Below are positions 24,922-34,659 of a stretch of 64,000 nucleotides of DNA, piece by piece. Numbering within the stretch: position 1 is the first letter of the stretch; each line of letters starts with the position of its first letter. The position numbers were made by a program, and so were the translations under genes. The notes below the pieces were generated by a model, which did not search any database, had not been told where the DNA came from, and saw only the letters and a list, made by a program, of their open reading frames with translations. The stretch comes from JAVVEZ01 sp032250895 (GTDB taxonomy: Bacteria; Pseudomonadota; Gammaproteobacteria; Pseudomonadales; Pseudohongiellaceae): positions 1 to 64,000 of the forward strand of contig JAVVEZ010000005.1 of assembly GCA_032250895.1 (NCBI GenBank), given 5' to 3'.

Positions 24922-25833
24922 ATGCTTGCCTCTGTTAAGTCTCTCATCAGACGTGCCTTTTTCTATTTCCTGGAATCTACTGCTGCGCTGTCTTTAAAGC
25001 CTGCTTCCAAACATGAAGCCCGTCTTATCGCTGAGCTACGCGAAACTATCGATTCTCTCCCCCCTCTGCCAGAACAGACATCTGAAAATACAGCTTGGTG
25101 GCTACATAGTCGCCGTGAGTTGCGAAATTATATTTCCTCACATGACCCGCGAAGATTTTTACGTTGGGGGAACATCATTATGAACATGTTCCCGGCCTAT
25201 AATCCCTATCTGAAAAAGGAATATGCTGAAGTCAAAGCTCAACCAGATTTTGAACTACGCTGGAAGCCCGCCATTACGGAAAACAGCATTGGGGGCCCCC
25301 TCAGGTTTCCACACGACCACTCAACATCAGGTAGCGCCATCAATTCAGCATATCACCTTATCACGTTCTCCCAGTTCTCCCAACTGGACATAGCCAATTT
25401 CGACTCTATCATAGAATTCGGCGGTGGTTATGGGAGGTTGTGTCAAATGGCTTACATGTTGGGCTTCAAAGGTCAATACACGATATTTGACTTGCCTGAA
25501 GTTTCGGCAATACAGCGTTATTATCTCAAGTCGCAGGGCATCCTGACGGCAAATTGTGTCTCCGATCTTTCACAGGTGCAACCTCTATCAGAGGGACGCC
25601 AGCTGTTTATCGCCTTGTGGAGCTTCAGCGAAACTCCAGTGGACTTCAGAAAGACAATCGAGCCTGTCATCGATAAATGCAACGCTGTGCTCATTGGTTA
25701 TAACGAATTGCCCGAACTCGACAACGTGAATTATTTCGAGCAGCTACGGCAGCGGCTCAACCATACAAGAACCACAGATTTCCCCATAGCCCATCTTGGC
25801 GCCGGCAACCGATATTACTTTTCGGTTTCGTGA
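24922..25833 (+). CDS. Putative sugar O-methyltransferase
   Basis: 303-aa protein with a class I SAM-binding core at about residues 155-210: IIEFGGGYGRLCQMAYMLGF followed by the acidic-loop strand QYTIFDLPEVSAIQRYYL. This fits the putative sugar O-methyltransferases found in O-antigen and capsule clusters. The upstream helical region (ENTAWWLHSRRELRNYI) fits the same family. It is the only plus-strand gene in the polysaccharide locus and overlaps the convergent glycosyltransferase at 25815-26951 by 19 bases. GGGG upstream of the ATG is a plausible ribosome site. Confidence 0.72.
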   Translation: MLASVKSLIRRAFFYFLESTAALSLKPASKHEARLIAELRETIDSLPPLPEQTSENTAWWLHSRRELRNYISSHDPRRFLRWGNIIMNMFPAYNPYLKKEYAEVKAQPDFELRWKPAITENSIGGPLRFPHDHSTSGSAINSAYHLITFSQFSQLDIANFDSIIEFGGGYGRLCQMAYMLGFKGQYTIFDLPEVSAIQRYYLKSQGILTANCVSDLSQVQPLSEGRQLFIALWSFSETPVDFRKTIEPVIDKCNAVLIGYNELPELDNVNYFEQLRQRLNHTRTTDFPIAHLGAGNRYYFSVS

Positions 25834-26951
25834 AAAGTCATCTGCTCCATTTCCAGCAGTTCCCCAATCTTGCGCACAAATACCTCTCTGCCAAACAATT
25901 TGGCCTGCTCCTCGCAGGCAGTCCTCATCGACAGCGCCACTTCAGCTGTCATTGCCTGTACCGCAGTACAAAGCTCCTCCACCGTGGGATCTGGGGGTAG
26001 CAGGACACCGGTTCTGTCTGGAATAATCGTTTCCAGCAAGCCCCCCTGCGCAACGCCTATTACCGGCTTACCCGCAGCCATCGACTCCACCGGGGAAATA
26101 CCGAAATCCTCGTCAATGGGAATATAGATGGTGGCAATGGCCTGTCCAACCAACACTTGTAGTTCTTGTTCCGTAATCCAGCCGGTAAACCGGATATTGG
26201 GCGCGTCTGCGGCTAGTTTCCGCAAGGCTGCCAGTTCAGTACCGCCTGAAGCCACTATCAACTTGCTTTCAGGCATGTGGCAAAAAGCCTGCACTATCAA
26301 TTTCACTCTTTTGAAGGACTCCACTCGGGAAGTGGACAGGTAATAATCACCCTGCCCCAACCAGACAAAGCGGTCCGTTGCCACTGGCGGATGGATCACT
26401 ATGGAATCGAAACCAATATATTTTTTCAGACGTCGCCGCGTATTTTCTGAATTGCTGACAATAACATCCATGCAGGATAATGCCGCTTCATAGCGCCAGC
26501 GAACAAAACGGACCAGCATCAGAAATAAGGGATATTGCCACCACTGCGCCCTGCCGATGTAATACTCCTCGAGGTCGTAGGCGAATCTGGGAATGGTGTG
26601 ACAGTAGAGGTATTTCCTGCCTTGCTTCTGGTTGTGAACCGCCACCGGGGCATTCGAACCGCTGTAGAGAGCCCAGTCATACCCGACAAGAAACCGGGTT
26701 TTTACATAAAAATTGAATATGCCTTTTATACTTTGCCAACCGGGGATAGCCGTGTAGGCACCCAGGGTCCTGCACGCCACATTAAGCATGGTCAAGTCGT
26801 TGGCGAATTCGGGAGTATAATACTCGACACATAGATCCGTGCCGGGCAGGCGCTCAAGCAGTTCCAGCGTTACGGACTCAGCCCCTCCCCTTACCAGCAG
26901 AAAGTCATACAACAGTATTCCATTTTTTTGCAACAAGTGAGTATCAGGCAT
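25815..26951 (-). CDS. Glycosyltransferase family 4
   Basis: 378-aa GT-B fold transferase, last gene of the leftward polysaccharide operon. The N-terminal acceptor domain starts ILLYDFLLVRGGAESVTLELL with the glycine-rich loop. The C-terminal donor domain begins DYYLSTSRVESFKRVKLIVQAF and carries the E-x7-E nucleotide-sugar motif in EDFGISPVESMAAGKPVIG. The YCHTIPRFAYDLEEYY segment is typical of mannosyl- or rhamnosyl-type GT4 enzymes, but the donor cannot be assigned. Its start abuts the flippase stop without a gap. Confidence 0.85.
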   Translation of the reverse strand: MPDTHLLQKNGILLYDFLLVRGGAESVTLELLERLPGTDLCVEYYTPEFANDLTMLNVACRTLGAYTAIPGWQSIKGIFNFYVKTRFLVGYDWALYSGSNAPVAVHNQKQGRKYLYCHTIPRFAYDLEEYYIGRAQWWQYPLFLMLVRFVRWRYEAALSCMDVIVSNSENTRRRLKKYIGFDSIVIHPPVATDRFVWLGQGDYYLSTSRVESFKRVKLIVQAFCHMPESKLIVASGGTELAALRKLAADAPNIRFTGWITEQELQVLVGQAIATIYIPIDEDFGISPVESMAAGKPVIGVAQGGLLETIIPDRTGVLLPPDPTVEELCTAVQAMTAEVALSMRTACEEQAKLFGREVFVRKIGELLEMEQMTFHETEK

Positions 26952-28229
26952 TTATTCGGTTACCGTTTTCTTCATGCCGCGGGTGCCATTTCCGGCAATG
27001 ACAAGTACCAGGAATACCAGAAGGAAGCCCTCTGTGGCGATAGTGGCCCAGGCGGCTCCAAGGGCTCCATGCAGCGGAATCAGAACATAATTTGTTGCAA
27101 TGTTGAAAACGGCGGCCAGTGTGGCGGCAATGGCATAATATCGTTCCAGATTCAAGGCAATGACGGCCTGAGTGGCTATGTAGTTCGGCAATATAAAAAA
27201 AACTGCCATAAGAAGCCAGAACAGCAGTTCACCCGCATCACTGTATTGCCCGCCGAAGGCAAACAGGATGATGTCATTTGCGAAAAAAAGCCCGGCAACG
27301 GCAATGAGCGCTGATACCGGCAATACCAGCAACATAAGCAATTTATACAGCCTGTTAAACTCTTCTTTCTGCTGCCAATGGAGCCGCAGGCTTCTAAAGG
27401 CCAGATGCGCCACCGGTGTCATCATGAGCACAATGCCTTCCAGTATTTTCGATGCTGCAGAATACTGCCCGACGACGGTATTGCCGGCTCCGAGCAGGCC
27501 AAGCATGACGATATCACTGCGAAAATACAGAATGGTGGCCGCATCTATGGTGACAAACGCCAGGCAGGACTTCAGGACCCCATAATTCAGGTTCAGCGAA
27601 GGTCTGACCCTCAAGGCCCTGGCCATGGGCAGGGCCAGAGCCATCAAAAGACCCAGGCTCCAGGCGATATAGATATGCAGGATTGAACCATGCAAAAAAT
27701 AAACGGCAACAAAAACTGACAATGCGGTCAGGGTTCTGACCACAATCTGCCATGCGGCCTCTTCTGGAAACCGTCCCTCGGCTTTTAATCTGCAAGACAG
27801 GAAAACAGTCACCGTTATCAGTGAAAAACACAAAATTGCCGCAATAACAACCCAGCGGAACTCCTGTTGCCAGAGCAGTATGGATAGTATCCCCGCAACG
27901 GTAAAAATCAGGACATTGCCGATGGCACTGGCCAATAACTGATCTGCATGGAGCGACAATCCTCCGCTCTGGCTGACGCCCTCCCGGAAAATCAGGGTCC
28001 GGTATCCCCCATCAAGCACTATTGCATAAATGGAAACGGCACTTAATACAAAGCTGTAAATACCGAAATTTTCCGGCCCCAGCATTCTCCCAAGAAAAAA
28101 GATCAACAACATGGAAACACCGGCAACATACGTTGTTGCCAGCCATTGTCGAATCAAGATGCCCAGGGCCATCCGCCACCGGGATACGGGAGAAAAAAAT
28201 TGCTCCAGGATTTGCAGGAAAGCGCTCAT
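26952..28229 (-). CDS. Wzx-type polysaccharide flippase (first of two)
   Basis: 425-aa membrane protein with about 12-14 hydrophobic segments of the polysaccharide-transporter (MOP/Wzx) family. Characteristic parts are LGRMLGPENFGIYSFVLSAV near the N terminus, GNTVVGQYSAASKILEGIVL in the middle and ALNLERYYAIAATLAAVFNI near the C terminus. It would move lipid-linked oligosaccharide across the inner membrane. Overlaps the DUF2079 gene by 4 bases (ATGA). A second flippase is at 38961-40223. Confidence 0.82.
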   Translation of the reverse strand: MSAFLQILEQFFSPVSRWRMALGILIRQWLATTYVAGVSMLLIFFLGRMLGPENFGIYSFVLSAVSIYAIVLDGGYRTLIFREGVSQSGGLSLHADQLLASAIGNVLIFTVAGILSILLWQQEFRWVVIAAILCFSLITVTVFLSCRLKAEGRFPEEAAWQIVVRTLTALSVFVAVYFLHGSILHIYIAWSLGLLMALALPMARALRVRPSLNLNYGVLKSCLAFVTIDAATILYFRSDIVMLGLLGAGNTVVGQYSAASKILEGIVLMMTPVAHLAFRSLRLHWQQKEEFNRLYKLLMLLVLPVSALIAVAGLFFANDIILFAFGGQYSDAGELLFWLLMAVFFILPNYIATQAVIALNLERYYAIAATLAAVFNIATNYVLIPLHGALGAAWATIATEGFLLVFLVLVIAGNGTRGMKKTVTE

Positions 28230-30004
28230 TTCTTTCCAAAGATCATAAACCCATCCTGGTCATAGATGGTTTCGTAATGCAATCGTGTATAAGCTACCCG
28301 ATCGTTAAATTCCGCTACCACTTTATCATTTTTGCATTGCCCATAAACCCAGTCGCAGCCCCTGTCCACCAGGAACAATGGGCGCTTCAAATCCAGGACC
28401 ACATAATCGGCATAATACTCGCCAGGAGCAGCGCGCGGCTTATTTCCCGTCTGGATATATTCCCAGAGATTTTTCAGAGTGCGGTTGCTCAAATCCACCT
28501 TCTGAATGGGATCGCTTACCCCCGCCGGAAATGCCGAATACACCCGGCGATGGGCCAGAGGTCCCCAGTTGAGATTGTTCTGAACCGATACGACCACGTC
28601 TGCTTCGCGCGGAATTAAGCGTGTGATTGCCTCGCGAATCATGGTCGTCCTTTCATGCGGGACATAGGCATCCAACCTGAAACTCCATACTTTTTCACTC
28701 CAAAACAAGCGGGAAACCGGTGATGGTGACAACATGGCATGCCCGGCAAGCACCCAACCCAAAACGAGGAAAAAGAAAACCCGCTTGTGCATGCTCTCTA
28801 TTTCGCTACCCCTTGATCGATCTTCCTTCTTGTAAAAGCTCTCAACCGTCATAAGCGATGTCGCTCTGCCCCCGTGATGATCGGTCTGTAATCGCAACCA
28901 TCGCAATATAGACTGAAAATACCCGGCGGCGCGAGGCAACCCGTATATGAAGGCAAAGAATACTGGAATGATGAGACCGGCACTGTAGTGGGTATTGTAA
29001 TCGTAATAATTCCGGACCTGGGAAAGCATCGATATCCCCAGCATGGGCAAGGCGGGGAGCAGCAAGGTAGGACGCAGCAATGGAATAAATGCCAGCAACC
29101 CGAAGATGACAAATAAATACTGCAACTTCAGAGGATTGGTAAGGACACTCCAGACAATTACATGAGGTTTCCCTATGACTGATTTCATCACCCCGGCAAT
29201 ATCTCCCCCAAGCCACTCAAAGCCACTACCGCCGATCACCCCCGGCCACTCATCCACGGTAAAATAGGGTATCAGTACGCTGGTGGAAAAATAAAAATAC
29301 AGGCCGCCCGCCAAAACAAGCCAAATGCCTCCCGCTGCCAATTTGTATTGGCTGCTTTTTTCTTCCGTTTGATAACCAAACTCTTTTCTTTGAAAAAGAA
29401 TAGCAATCATCAGTAGACCACAGGCCATACTTTGCAAAGCAAAGGGCTCCTTCACCAGCATCAGCAGCGAAGCACACAAAACTGCAACGCCAGGCTTTCT
29501 CCGCAAAAGCCCCCAGTAAAATCCGAACAATAAAGGTACGGCAAGGTGATCGAAGTGAAAATCGAAAAGGGCATTTGCCCACAGAGGGTAATAGCCAGCA
29601 TAACATAATGCGATCAATGCACCATAGGTTCGATAAAACCACAGTATCGGTGAAACCAATAATACTGCCTGCACAAGTACAAGCGCATAAGGAGCAAGGC
29701 CTGTTACCGGAATTTTATAAATTTGCTCGAAAAGCAACGCAAACCAGTGGGCATGACTGGTAAAGGCCAGTTGCCATTGCCCGGCGTCAGCCATGGAAAA
29801 AAGAAGAGAATCAAAAATACCCAGGTCGAAGACGTTTGAATGCAGCGTGTAGAGCCTGGCCATGGATTGAATCAATATGGCAATAATCAGGCCTGCCGCA
29901 AAAACAAGCATGCCTTTATTCGCAAACGCGGGCACTGTGAATCCTCGTACTGATATATCCCGTTCCTTCTTCACCGCTATCTTCAGTTTTTTGATCTCTT
30001 CCAA
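28226..30004 (-). CDS. DUF2079 domain integral membrane protein
   Basis: 592-aa protein with about 10-11 hydrophobic segments in the first 400 residues and a soluble C-terminal part. The DUF2079 pattern is clear: LHSNVFDLGIFDSLLFSMAD followed by HAHWFALLFEQIYKIP, YYPLWANALFDFHFDHLAVP and LLMLVKEPFALQ. These are GT-C-like architectures, with an acidic FDLG-type loop after the first membrane span, often in glycan loci, but the activity is unknown. It overlaps the 1189-aa gene by 22 bases and the flippase by 4, so all three are translationally coupled. Confidence 0.78.
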   Translation of the reverse strand: MEEIKKLKIAVKKERDISVRGFTVPAFANKGMLVFAAGLIIAILIQSMARLYTLHSNVFDLGIFDSLLFSMADAGQWQLAFTSHAHWFALLFEQIYKIPVTGLAPYALVLVQAVLLVSPILWFYRTYGALIALCYAGYYPLWANALFDFHFDHLAVPLLFGFYWGLLRRKPGVAVLCASLLMLVKEPFALQSMACGLLMIAILFQRKEFGYQTEEKSSQYKLAAGGIWLVLAGGLYFYFSTSVLIPYFTVDEWPGVIGGSGFEWLGGDIAGVMKSVIGKPHVIVWSVLTNPLKLQYLFVIFGLLAFIPLLRPTLLLPALPMLGISMLSQVRNYYDYNTHYSAGLIIPVFFAFIYGLPRAAGYFQSILRWLRLQTDHHGGRATSLMTVESFYKKEDRSRGSEIESMHKRVFFFLVLGWVLAGHAMLSPSPVSRLFWSEKVWSFRLDAYVPHERTTMIREAITRLIPREADVVVSVQNNLNWGPLAHRRVYSAFPAGVSDPIQKVDLSNRTLKNLWEYIQTGNKPRAAPGEYYADYVVLDLKRPLFLVDRGCDWVYGQCKNDKVVAEFNDRVAYTRLHYETIYDQDGFMIFGKK

Positions 30005-33000
30005 TAAGCTGCGATTTCACATATCACGCCCGCTACCATACAGTAGACAAAAATGATGGCCAGCTGCTCGGCAACGAGCTGCACGGAAAATATCAGTAAT
30101 ACAATCATGAATGACAACAACAACAGTGATACGGTCAGAAAAACCGTTCCCGCGCTGCTGTACACGGCTCGAGCCATGCGCTGGTTCACGCTTTCTACAA
30201 CTATGCGCAACTGCTTCATCACATACCACCCCGCCGCCACTGCAGTGATGCCGCCCAAGGTAAAGTACTCATTTATTCTGGATGTTGCCGGCAGAGAAAG
30301 TCCCAGCAGAAAAAATCCAGCCGTGGTTCCCGTCCAGAAACAAGTCCATAGTGTGTAGGGGGCAACCTGCATGGTTTTTCCCGCAAGCCGATACACATTC
30401 GGAAATCCTCCATACAAGGCGGCCACCAGCGGCAACACGCCCCATAAACCTTGAGGATCATTCAGGCGAGAGCCCAGGATAAAAAACAAATACAACGCTG
30501 CCATGACGGCTGTCAGCCGATATACTCCCTGCCACTTCAACTGGATAGCCTTTGTAGCCGGCTCGAGAAAATACCCGATACGGCAACACCCTACCCCCAG
30601 CACCAGGGCACTCATCAATAACGAGGTCCCCTGCAAATTCAAGCCCCGGTTTCCCGCAAGCAACGTGAGCATCGAGGTTCCTATCAAGCCCAACGCCAAG
30701 TTACCCCATTTGAGCACTGTCCTGACAGACAGGATTGCCATTACCTCCGATATCGGCAGCAGCTCTTTCATCTTCACAAAGGAGAGTGTTGTTCTCAACT
30801 TCCTGTAACCATAGTTGCGACGATACAGCAGCCATACCAAACCAGACAGCCCCCCTATCCATAGCCATGACCAAACCAAGCCTCCTGACCGAGGAGGGAA
30901 AACCTCCGGGGATATCAGCTGCCTCCATGCACCTTCACCCGGATTGTCTGGAGTAAGCAACAGTATCCGTTCAACCCTCCCCCACGGGTTCTCCAAACCT
31001 TCCAAACCTTCCAATACTTCCTTTCTGTCGAGCAATTTCATAAGCAAAGATCCGGGCAATTTGACGAGAAACCGGCTTTGTTTCCCCGCGTTTTGCCGAG
31101 CCGATCTGAAGGCTTCGGCGGTAGCGTTAAATTTTTCATTGCCGACCTGTATCAGTGGAAAATGTTGTAGCTCTTCCCATGCGGAAGTCTGTTCTTCACC
31201 ATCAATCACAACCCGCAAGGAGAAGTCACCTGTCATCCCGGCAGGCTTGTTCACGTACCATCGGATATTTTGCAACTTCCCTCTCTCTTGATCCGGCATG
31301 CCAACATCCAAGCCGGAGAATTCCAGTGTGCCGGAACTGGCAGGCACGCAGAATTCCTTCCTCACCGAGGCGACATCAAATTCAAATACAGCGGCGAGAA
31401 CACAGCCATCCTCGCCCAGCCATTGCTGTGGAAGACCATAGGAAATGCCCAATCGGGATACAGACTCCATTGGAAAACTCAGGGGTGTGTCTATCCAGGC
31501 ACTCTCCACCTCCTGTGGCCAATGAGTGACAATATTTTCCGGGTCGCTGCTCAGCATGGCGATATCAGGACTGGATGATCGCGCGCGCAGAGCCTCATTC
31601 AATTTCCTGGGAACCTTCACATGGAGAGCTTGCGAACGGTTCAGCATGACCGGTGAAAAAACAGCAAGCTCAGCCAGCTCCACGGCGTAGGGCTCACCCA
31701 TCAACTGCATCTGCAACTCAAGAGATTCGAGCTTTTTGGGAGCACCCTCGAGTGTTATCGGTTCATTCGCCTGGATAATATGCTGCCATTGTTCTCCATT
31801 GCTTCCATTCAAGATCAACCGCAAAGAAGAAACATGGTCGAGACCTCGAGCAATTCTGAAGTACAGCAGAGACTCATTGTCAAGTTCAATGGCTCTTTGC
31901 CATTGCAGCGCAAGAGAGGATGTGGAACCTGTCAAGACTGAACCCGCAACCAGCTCGACATCTTCATTTCCAATGAGTCCGAGTCCGCTGGAGTTTCGCC
32001 ATTCCTTCAGCGCTGATCCCCTGTTTTCTTCTTCTGTGCCTGGTTCATATGCACTGGGCTTCCTGTTCACTGGCTGAAAACCGGACAAGTCGGAATAGGC
32101 TTGAAACTTCAGTCCTTCGATCAAATCGCTCTGGAGTCCCAGCGACTGGAAAGGGCCTCCCAACGAATTCGGTTTTGCTGCTATCTCCTGCATGTATACG
32201 GGAATACTCTGCTGGCCACTTGCACCCAGGCTGATGGCATCCACAGTAATACTGCAATTTTTGCTGTTTTCAGATTTCGTGACATACAACTGACCAGAGC
32301 GAAGAGCCAAATCGAAAATGGGCATCCCGGCCTCGGTGACGAGATCACTAAGATCTACGTTCAAACGCCTGCCTTGACCACCCAGATCAAGCACACTGCC
32401 GGATAGCTGAATATTCCTGTCTATATCCTGTTGTTGATTGTTGAATGAATACTCAGAAGGCTTTGCCCTGAGCAGTGCCACCTGCTGCACAGCCCTTCTT
32501 TGAACCATCATCTCGGCTGTTCCGGGCAAAAAGAAAATGGCCTCCTGAAGATAGGCGTCGACACCGTCCTGTCCGGTTGTTCTTCCGGGAAAACGCTGCC
32601 GCAGCAGCGCACCAATGTTCAGTCTGACGCCATATCCACCCGCCGGCAATACTCCCGGGTTGGTGACGGGGACATTCAGCAATTCACCGTTGCCATGTCG
32701 GTCACTAAAGGCAATCAGAAGGTTAATGAAGGAGATTTCCATACCGGGATCAAGATGAACCTCAAGTATACTGTTCATATCCAAAGGCCAGTGCATTCTC
32801 CGTTGCACCACGGTATTGTCGCCATCCTGAGCAAAGTACCAATTATCCGTTGGAACCAGTCCCAACAGCCTGCCGAGCAGATAGCCAAACCTTTTTTCTT
32901 TCCACTCGGCGTCCGCCGCATTGACCTTCTGCAGCACTTCGATGGAATTAATGGAATTATTGTAGGTGGCAATCCAGTTCTCGCTTTTATCCTGTTCTCC

Positions 33001-33552
33001 ACCTGCCAGTCGATTTGGCTGCCTTTCCACGGAAATAACCGCCGTGAAATCGCATACAGACGAATACTCAGGAATATGGTAGTCAACCAATAAAGAATTA
33101 TAGTCGGCCAGCAGGCCCGACATTTCCTTGACATCCCAACTCAACGCATAATCACCCCCCGCTTCACCTTCGAGATGAGAAAGTCGCTTGTTGTCTCGCA
33201 CCCACCCCTGGACAGCACCCCGTGGCCACTCCCAGCTCAGGGGTTGCCACCGGTTGAATCCGGGAACGGAATTCTCAGCCCAGGACATTTCCACTGCCAA
33301 TGTATAGTCCTCCGGGTTCCCGAATTTTCCCGAATATATTCTTTCGCTTACCTGGGACAAATCTGCATTATTCAATTGCTGGTAGGTGCCTGTTGCATTA
33401 TTCACCCACAATTCCAACTGCCTGCTGAGCTGCAAGGGCGGATCAGCAGCAAAACCATCTGCCGCCGAGACCACCATTGATAAGGCAAGAATCATTTGCA
33501 GGAATCGTGCCCTGATAATCCATGTTGCAGGAAAAAAAAGTTGTAATTTCAT
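29983..33552 (-). CDS. Unrecognised 1189-aa exported membrane protein
   Basis: I do not recognise this family. A basic N terminus and hydrophobic stretch ending near FAADPPL (about residues 14-38) form a signal peptide. Residues about 40-880 are predicted soluble and beta-rich, with repeated short strands, many Asn/Ser/Gln, and several sugar-binding-like phrases (NNATGTYQQLNN, LRLILNGSNGEQW). From about residue 889 there are some eight or nine transmembrane segments to the C terminus. So a large periplasmic domain is attached to a polytopic membrane domain. Coupling to a DUF2079 protein, a flippase and a GT4 suggests a role in glycan assembly or transfer at the periplasmic face, which is inference. 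Confidence 0.75.
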   Translation of the reverse strand: MKLQLFFPATWIIRARFLQMILALSMVVSAADGFAADPPLQLSRQLELWVNNATGTYQQLNNADLSQVSERIYSGKFGNPEDYTLAVEMSWAENSVPGFNRWQPLSWEWPRGAVQGWVRDNKRLSHLEGEAGGDYALSWDVKEMSGLLADYNSLLVDYHIPEYSSVCDFTAVISVERQPNRLAGGEQDKSENWIATYNNSINSIEVLQKVNAADAEWKEKRFGYLLGRLLGLVPTDNWYFAQDGDNTVVQRRMHWPLDMNSILEVHLDPGMEISFINLLIAFSDRHGNGELLNVPVTNPGVLPAGGYGVRLNIGALLRQRFPGRTTGQDGVDAYLQEAIFFLPGTAEMMVQRRAVQQVALLRAKPSEYSFNNQQQDIDRNIQLSGSVLDLGGQGRRLNVDLSDLVTEAGMPIFDLALRSGQLYVTKSENSKNCSITVDAISLGASGQQSIPVYMQEIAAKPNSLGGPFQSLGLQSDLIEGLKFQAYSDLSGFQPVNRKPSAYEPGTEEENRGSALKEWRNSSGLGLIGNEDVELVAGSVLTGSTSSLALQWQRAIELDNESLLYFRIARGLDHVSSLRLILNGSNGEQWQHIIQANEPITLEGAPKKLESLELQMQLMGEPYAVELAELAVFSPVMLNRSQALHVKVPRKLNEALRARSSSPDIAMLSSDPENIVTHWPQEVESAWIDTPLSFPMESVSRLGISYGLPQQWLGEDGCVLAAVFEFDVASVRKEFCVPASSGTLEFSGLDVGMPDQERGKLQNIRWYVNKPAGMTGDFSLRVVIDGEEQTSAWEELQHFPLIQVGNEKFNATAEAFRSARQNAGKQSRFLVKLPGSLLMKLLDRKEVLEGLEGLENPWGRVERILLLTPDNPGEGAWRQLISPEVFPPRSGGLVWSWLWIGGLSGLVWLLYRRNYGYRKLRTTLSFVKMKELLPISEVMAILSVRTVLKWGNLALGLIGTSMLTLLAGNRGLNLQGTSLLMSALVLGVGCCRIGYFLEPATKAIQLKWQGVYRLTAVMAALYLFFILGSRLNDPQGLWGVLPLVAALYGGFPNVYRLAGKTMQVAPYTLWTCFWTGTTAGFFLLGLSLPATSRINEYFTLGGITAVAAGWYVMKQLRIVVESVNQRMARAVYSSAGTVFLTVSLLLLSFMIVLLIFSVQLVAEQLAIIFVYCMVAGVICEIAAYWKRSKN

Positions 33553-33647
33553 AAAAAAGGAAAACCGGTTGATTCAGCTCATCCAGGCAGACATCGATCC
33601 CTTGCAGTAGCCTATAAGCAAGGTCTTGCGAAGTTCATCAATGACGC

Positions 33648-34211
33648 TCAACCGTCCTCAAAACTTTTTCTTGCCTCTACATTGAGGCTGATCAGGATGC
33701 CATTTTCCTTGTCCATATGAGGATAGTAAGCCTGGGAATGATCGTCATAATCTTTATGGACGGTTTCCTGCCAGCGATAACGCTTGACATCTTCAAAACC
33801 CGAATCGTTCAACAATCTGGATAGTGAATCAAAGTCGTAAACAGTTTTATGATAAAGCATGGCCTTACCATCCGGTGTCTTGATCTGCATGCGACCGTAC
33901 AGGGGCCCCAATATCTTGTCCAGCTCACCCGTTACTTTGTAAACGGCAAGCAAACTGTCGAAATCAGGCACGGCCAGGCGGAGAACGCCTCCAGGTTTCA
34001 ATACTCTCCTCCATTCCCGTAACACGTCAACAACCTGTTGCCTGTCAAAATATTCAAGGGTATGGCTGCTGTATATCAGGTCGCTGGAGTTGCCCTCGAT
34101 CATATGCAAATCGGATACATCGGTCTTGATATCGATATGATCCATGTCACAAAGATCCACATGGACAAAGCCAGGTATGTATCTGTGCCAACATCCTAGA
34201 TGCAGTTTCAT
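33648..34211 (-). CDS. Class I SAM-dependent methyltransferase
   Basis: 187-aa small methyltransferase. SAM-binding motif I is KLHLGCWHRYIPGFVHVDL, the acidic end of strand 2 is VDLCDMDHIDI, and the post-motif segment DLIYSSHTLEYFDRQQVVDVL plus LKPGGVLRLAVPDFD are standard for Methyltransf_11-type proteins in O-antigen loci. The substrate is not readable; it may be a sugar or a lipid-linked glycan terminus. Its start overlaps the cupin stop by 4 bases. Confidence 0.8.
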   Translation of the reverse strand: MKLHLGCWHRYIPGFVHVDLCDMDHIDIKTDVSDLHMIEGNSSDLIYSSHTLEYFDRQQVVDVLREWRRVLKPGGVLRLAVPDFDSLLAVYKVTGELDKILGPLYGRMQIKTPDGKAMLYHKTVYDFDSLSRLLNDSGFEDVKRYRWQETVHKDYDDHSQAYYPHMDKENGILISLNVEARKSFEDG

Positions 34212-34618
34212 TTCTTTAACCTTTCCCTGTCGGCTTCCGGTCCCGGATAGGGGCCATTCTTGATTTCAAGCACCTGGGTGTCGTCTTCAAGGATATGATA
34301 GCCATGCCCTCCATTTAACAGAATCAGCACATCACCCGCCCGCATCTGTACCGTCTCGACAAGAATATCAGTGCCGTCGTAGATATCTGCCTTGACCGCT
34401 CCCTGCTTGACAAAAATGACCTCCTGAGTCCTTTCCGCCTCGCGCAGCGCCTTTTTATGCCTGTGTGCCAGCAGGGTTTTCCCCCTTTCATAATTCCAGG
34501 TCCCCACCTGCACATAATCTGCATCGTCAGAATAAAATGCAAGCCCCTGAGGCCAGTCATCGCCGGTCAGATAAATGGCCAGCAACTGACCCGCCGCTTC
34601 AATTCGCTTCACCGTCAT
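34208..34618 (-). CDS. Cupin-fold protein
   Basis: 136-aa protein with a single cupin barrel: motif 1 region THEV-like (LLAHRHKKALREAERTQEVIFV) and motif 2 region (MRAGDVLILLNGGHGYHILED). The YERGKTLLAHRHK segment places a His pair at the metal position. Small cupins in polysaccharide loci can act as epimerases or isomerases on nucleotide sugars or as acyl-sugar modifiers, but this one lacks enough similarity for an assignment. It is coupled to the following methyltransferase. Confidence 0.7.
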   Translation of the reverse strand: MTVKRIEAAGQLLAIYLTGDDWPQGLAFYSDDADYVQVGTWNYERGKTLLAHRHKKALREAERTQEVIFVKQGAVKADIYDGTDILVETVQMRAGDVLILLNGGHGYHILEDDTQVLEIKNGPYPGPEADRERLKK

Positions 34619-34659
34619 AAATTCAATCCACTTCCGTTGCCACCATATTTGCCATGATA

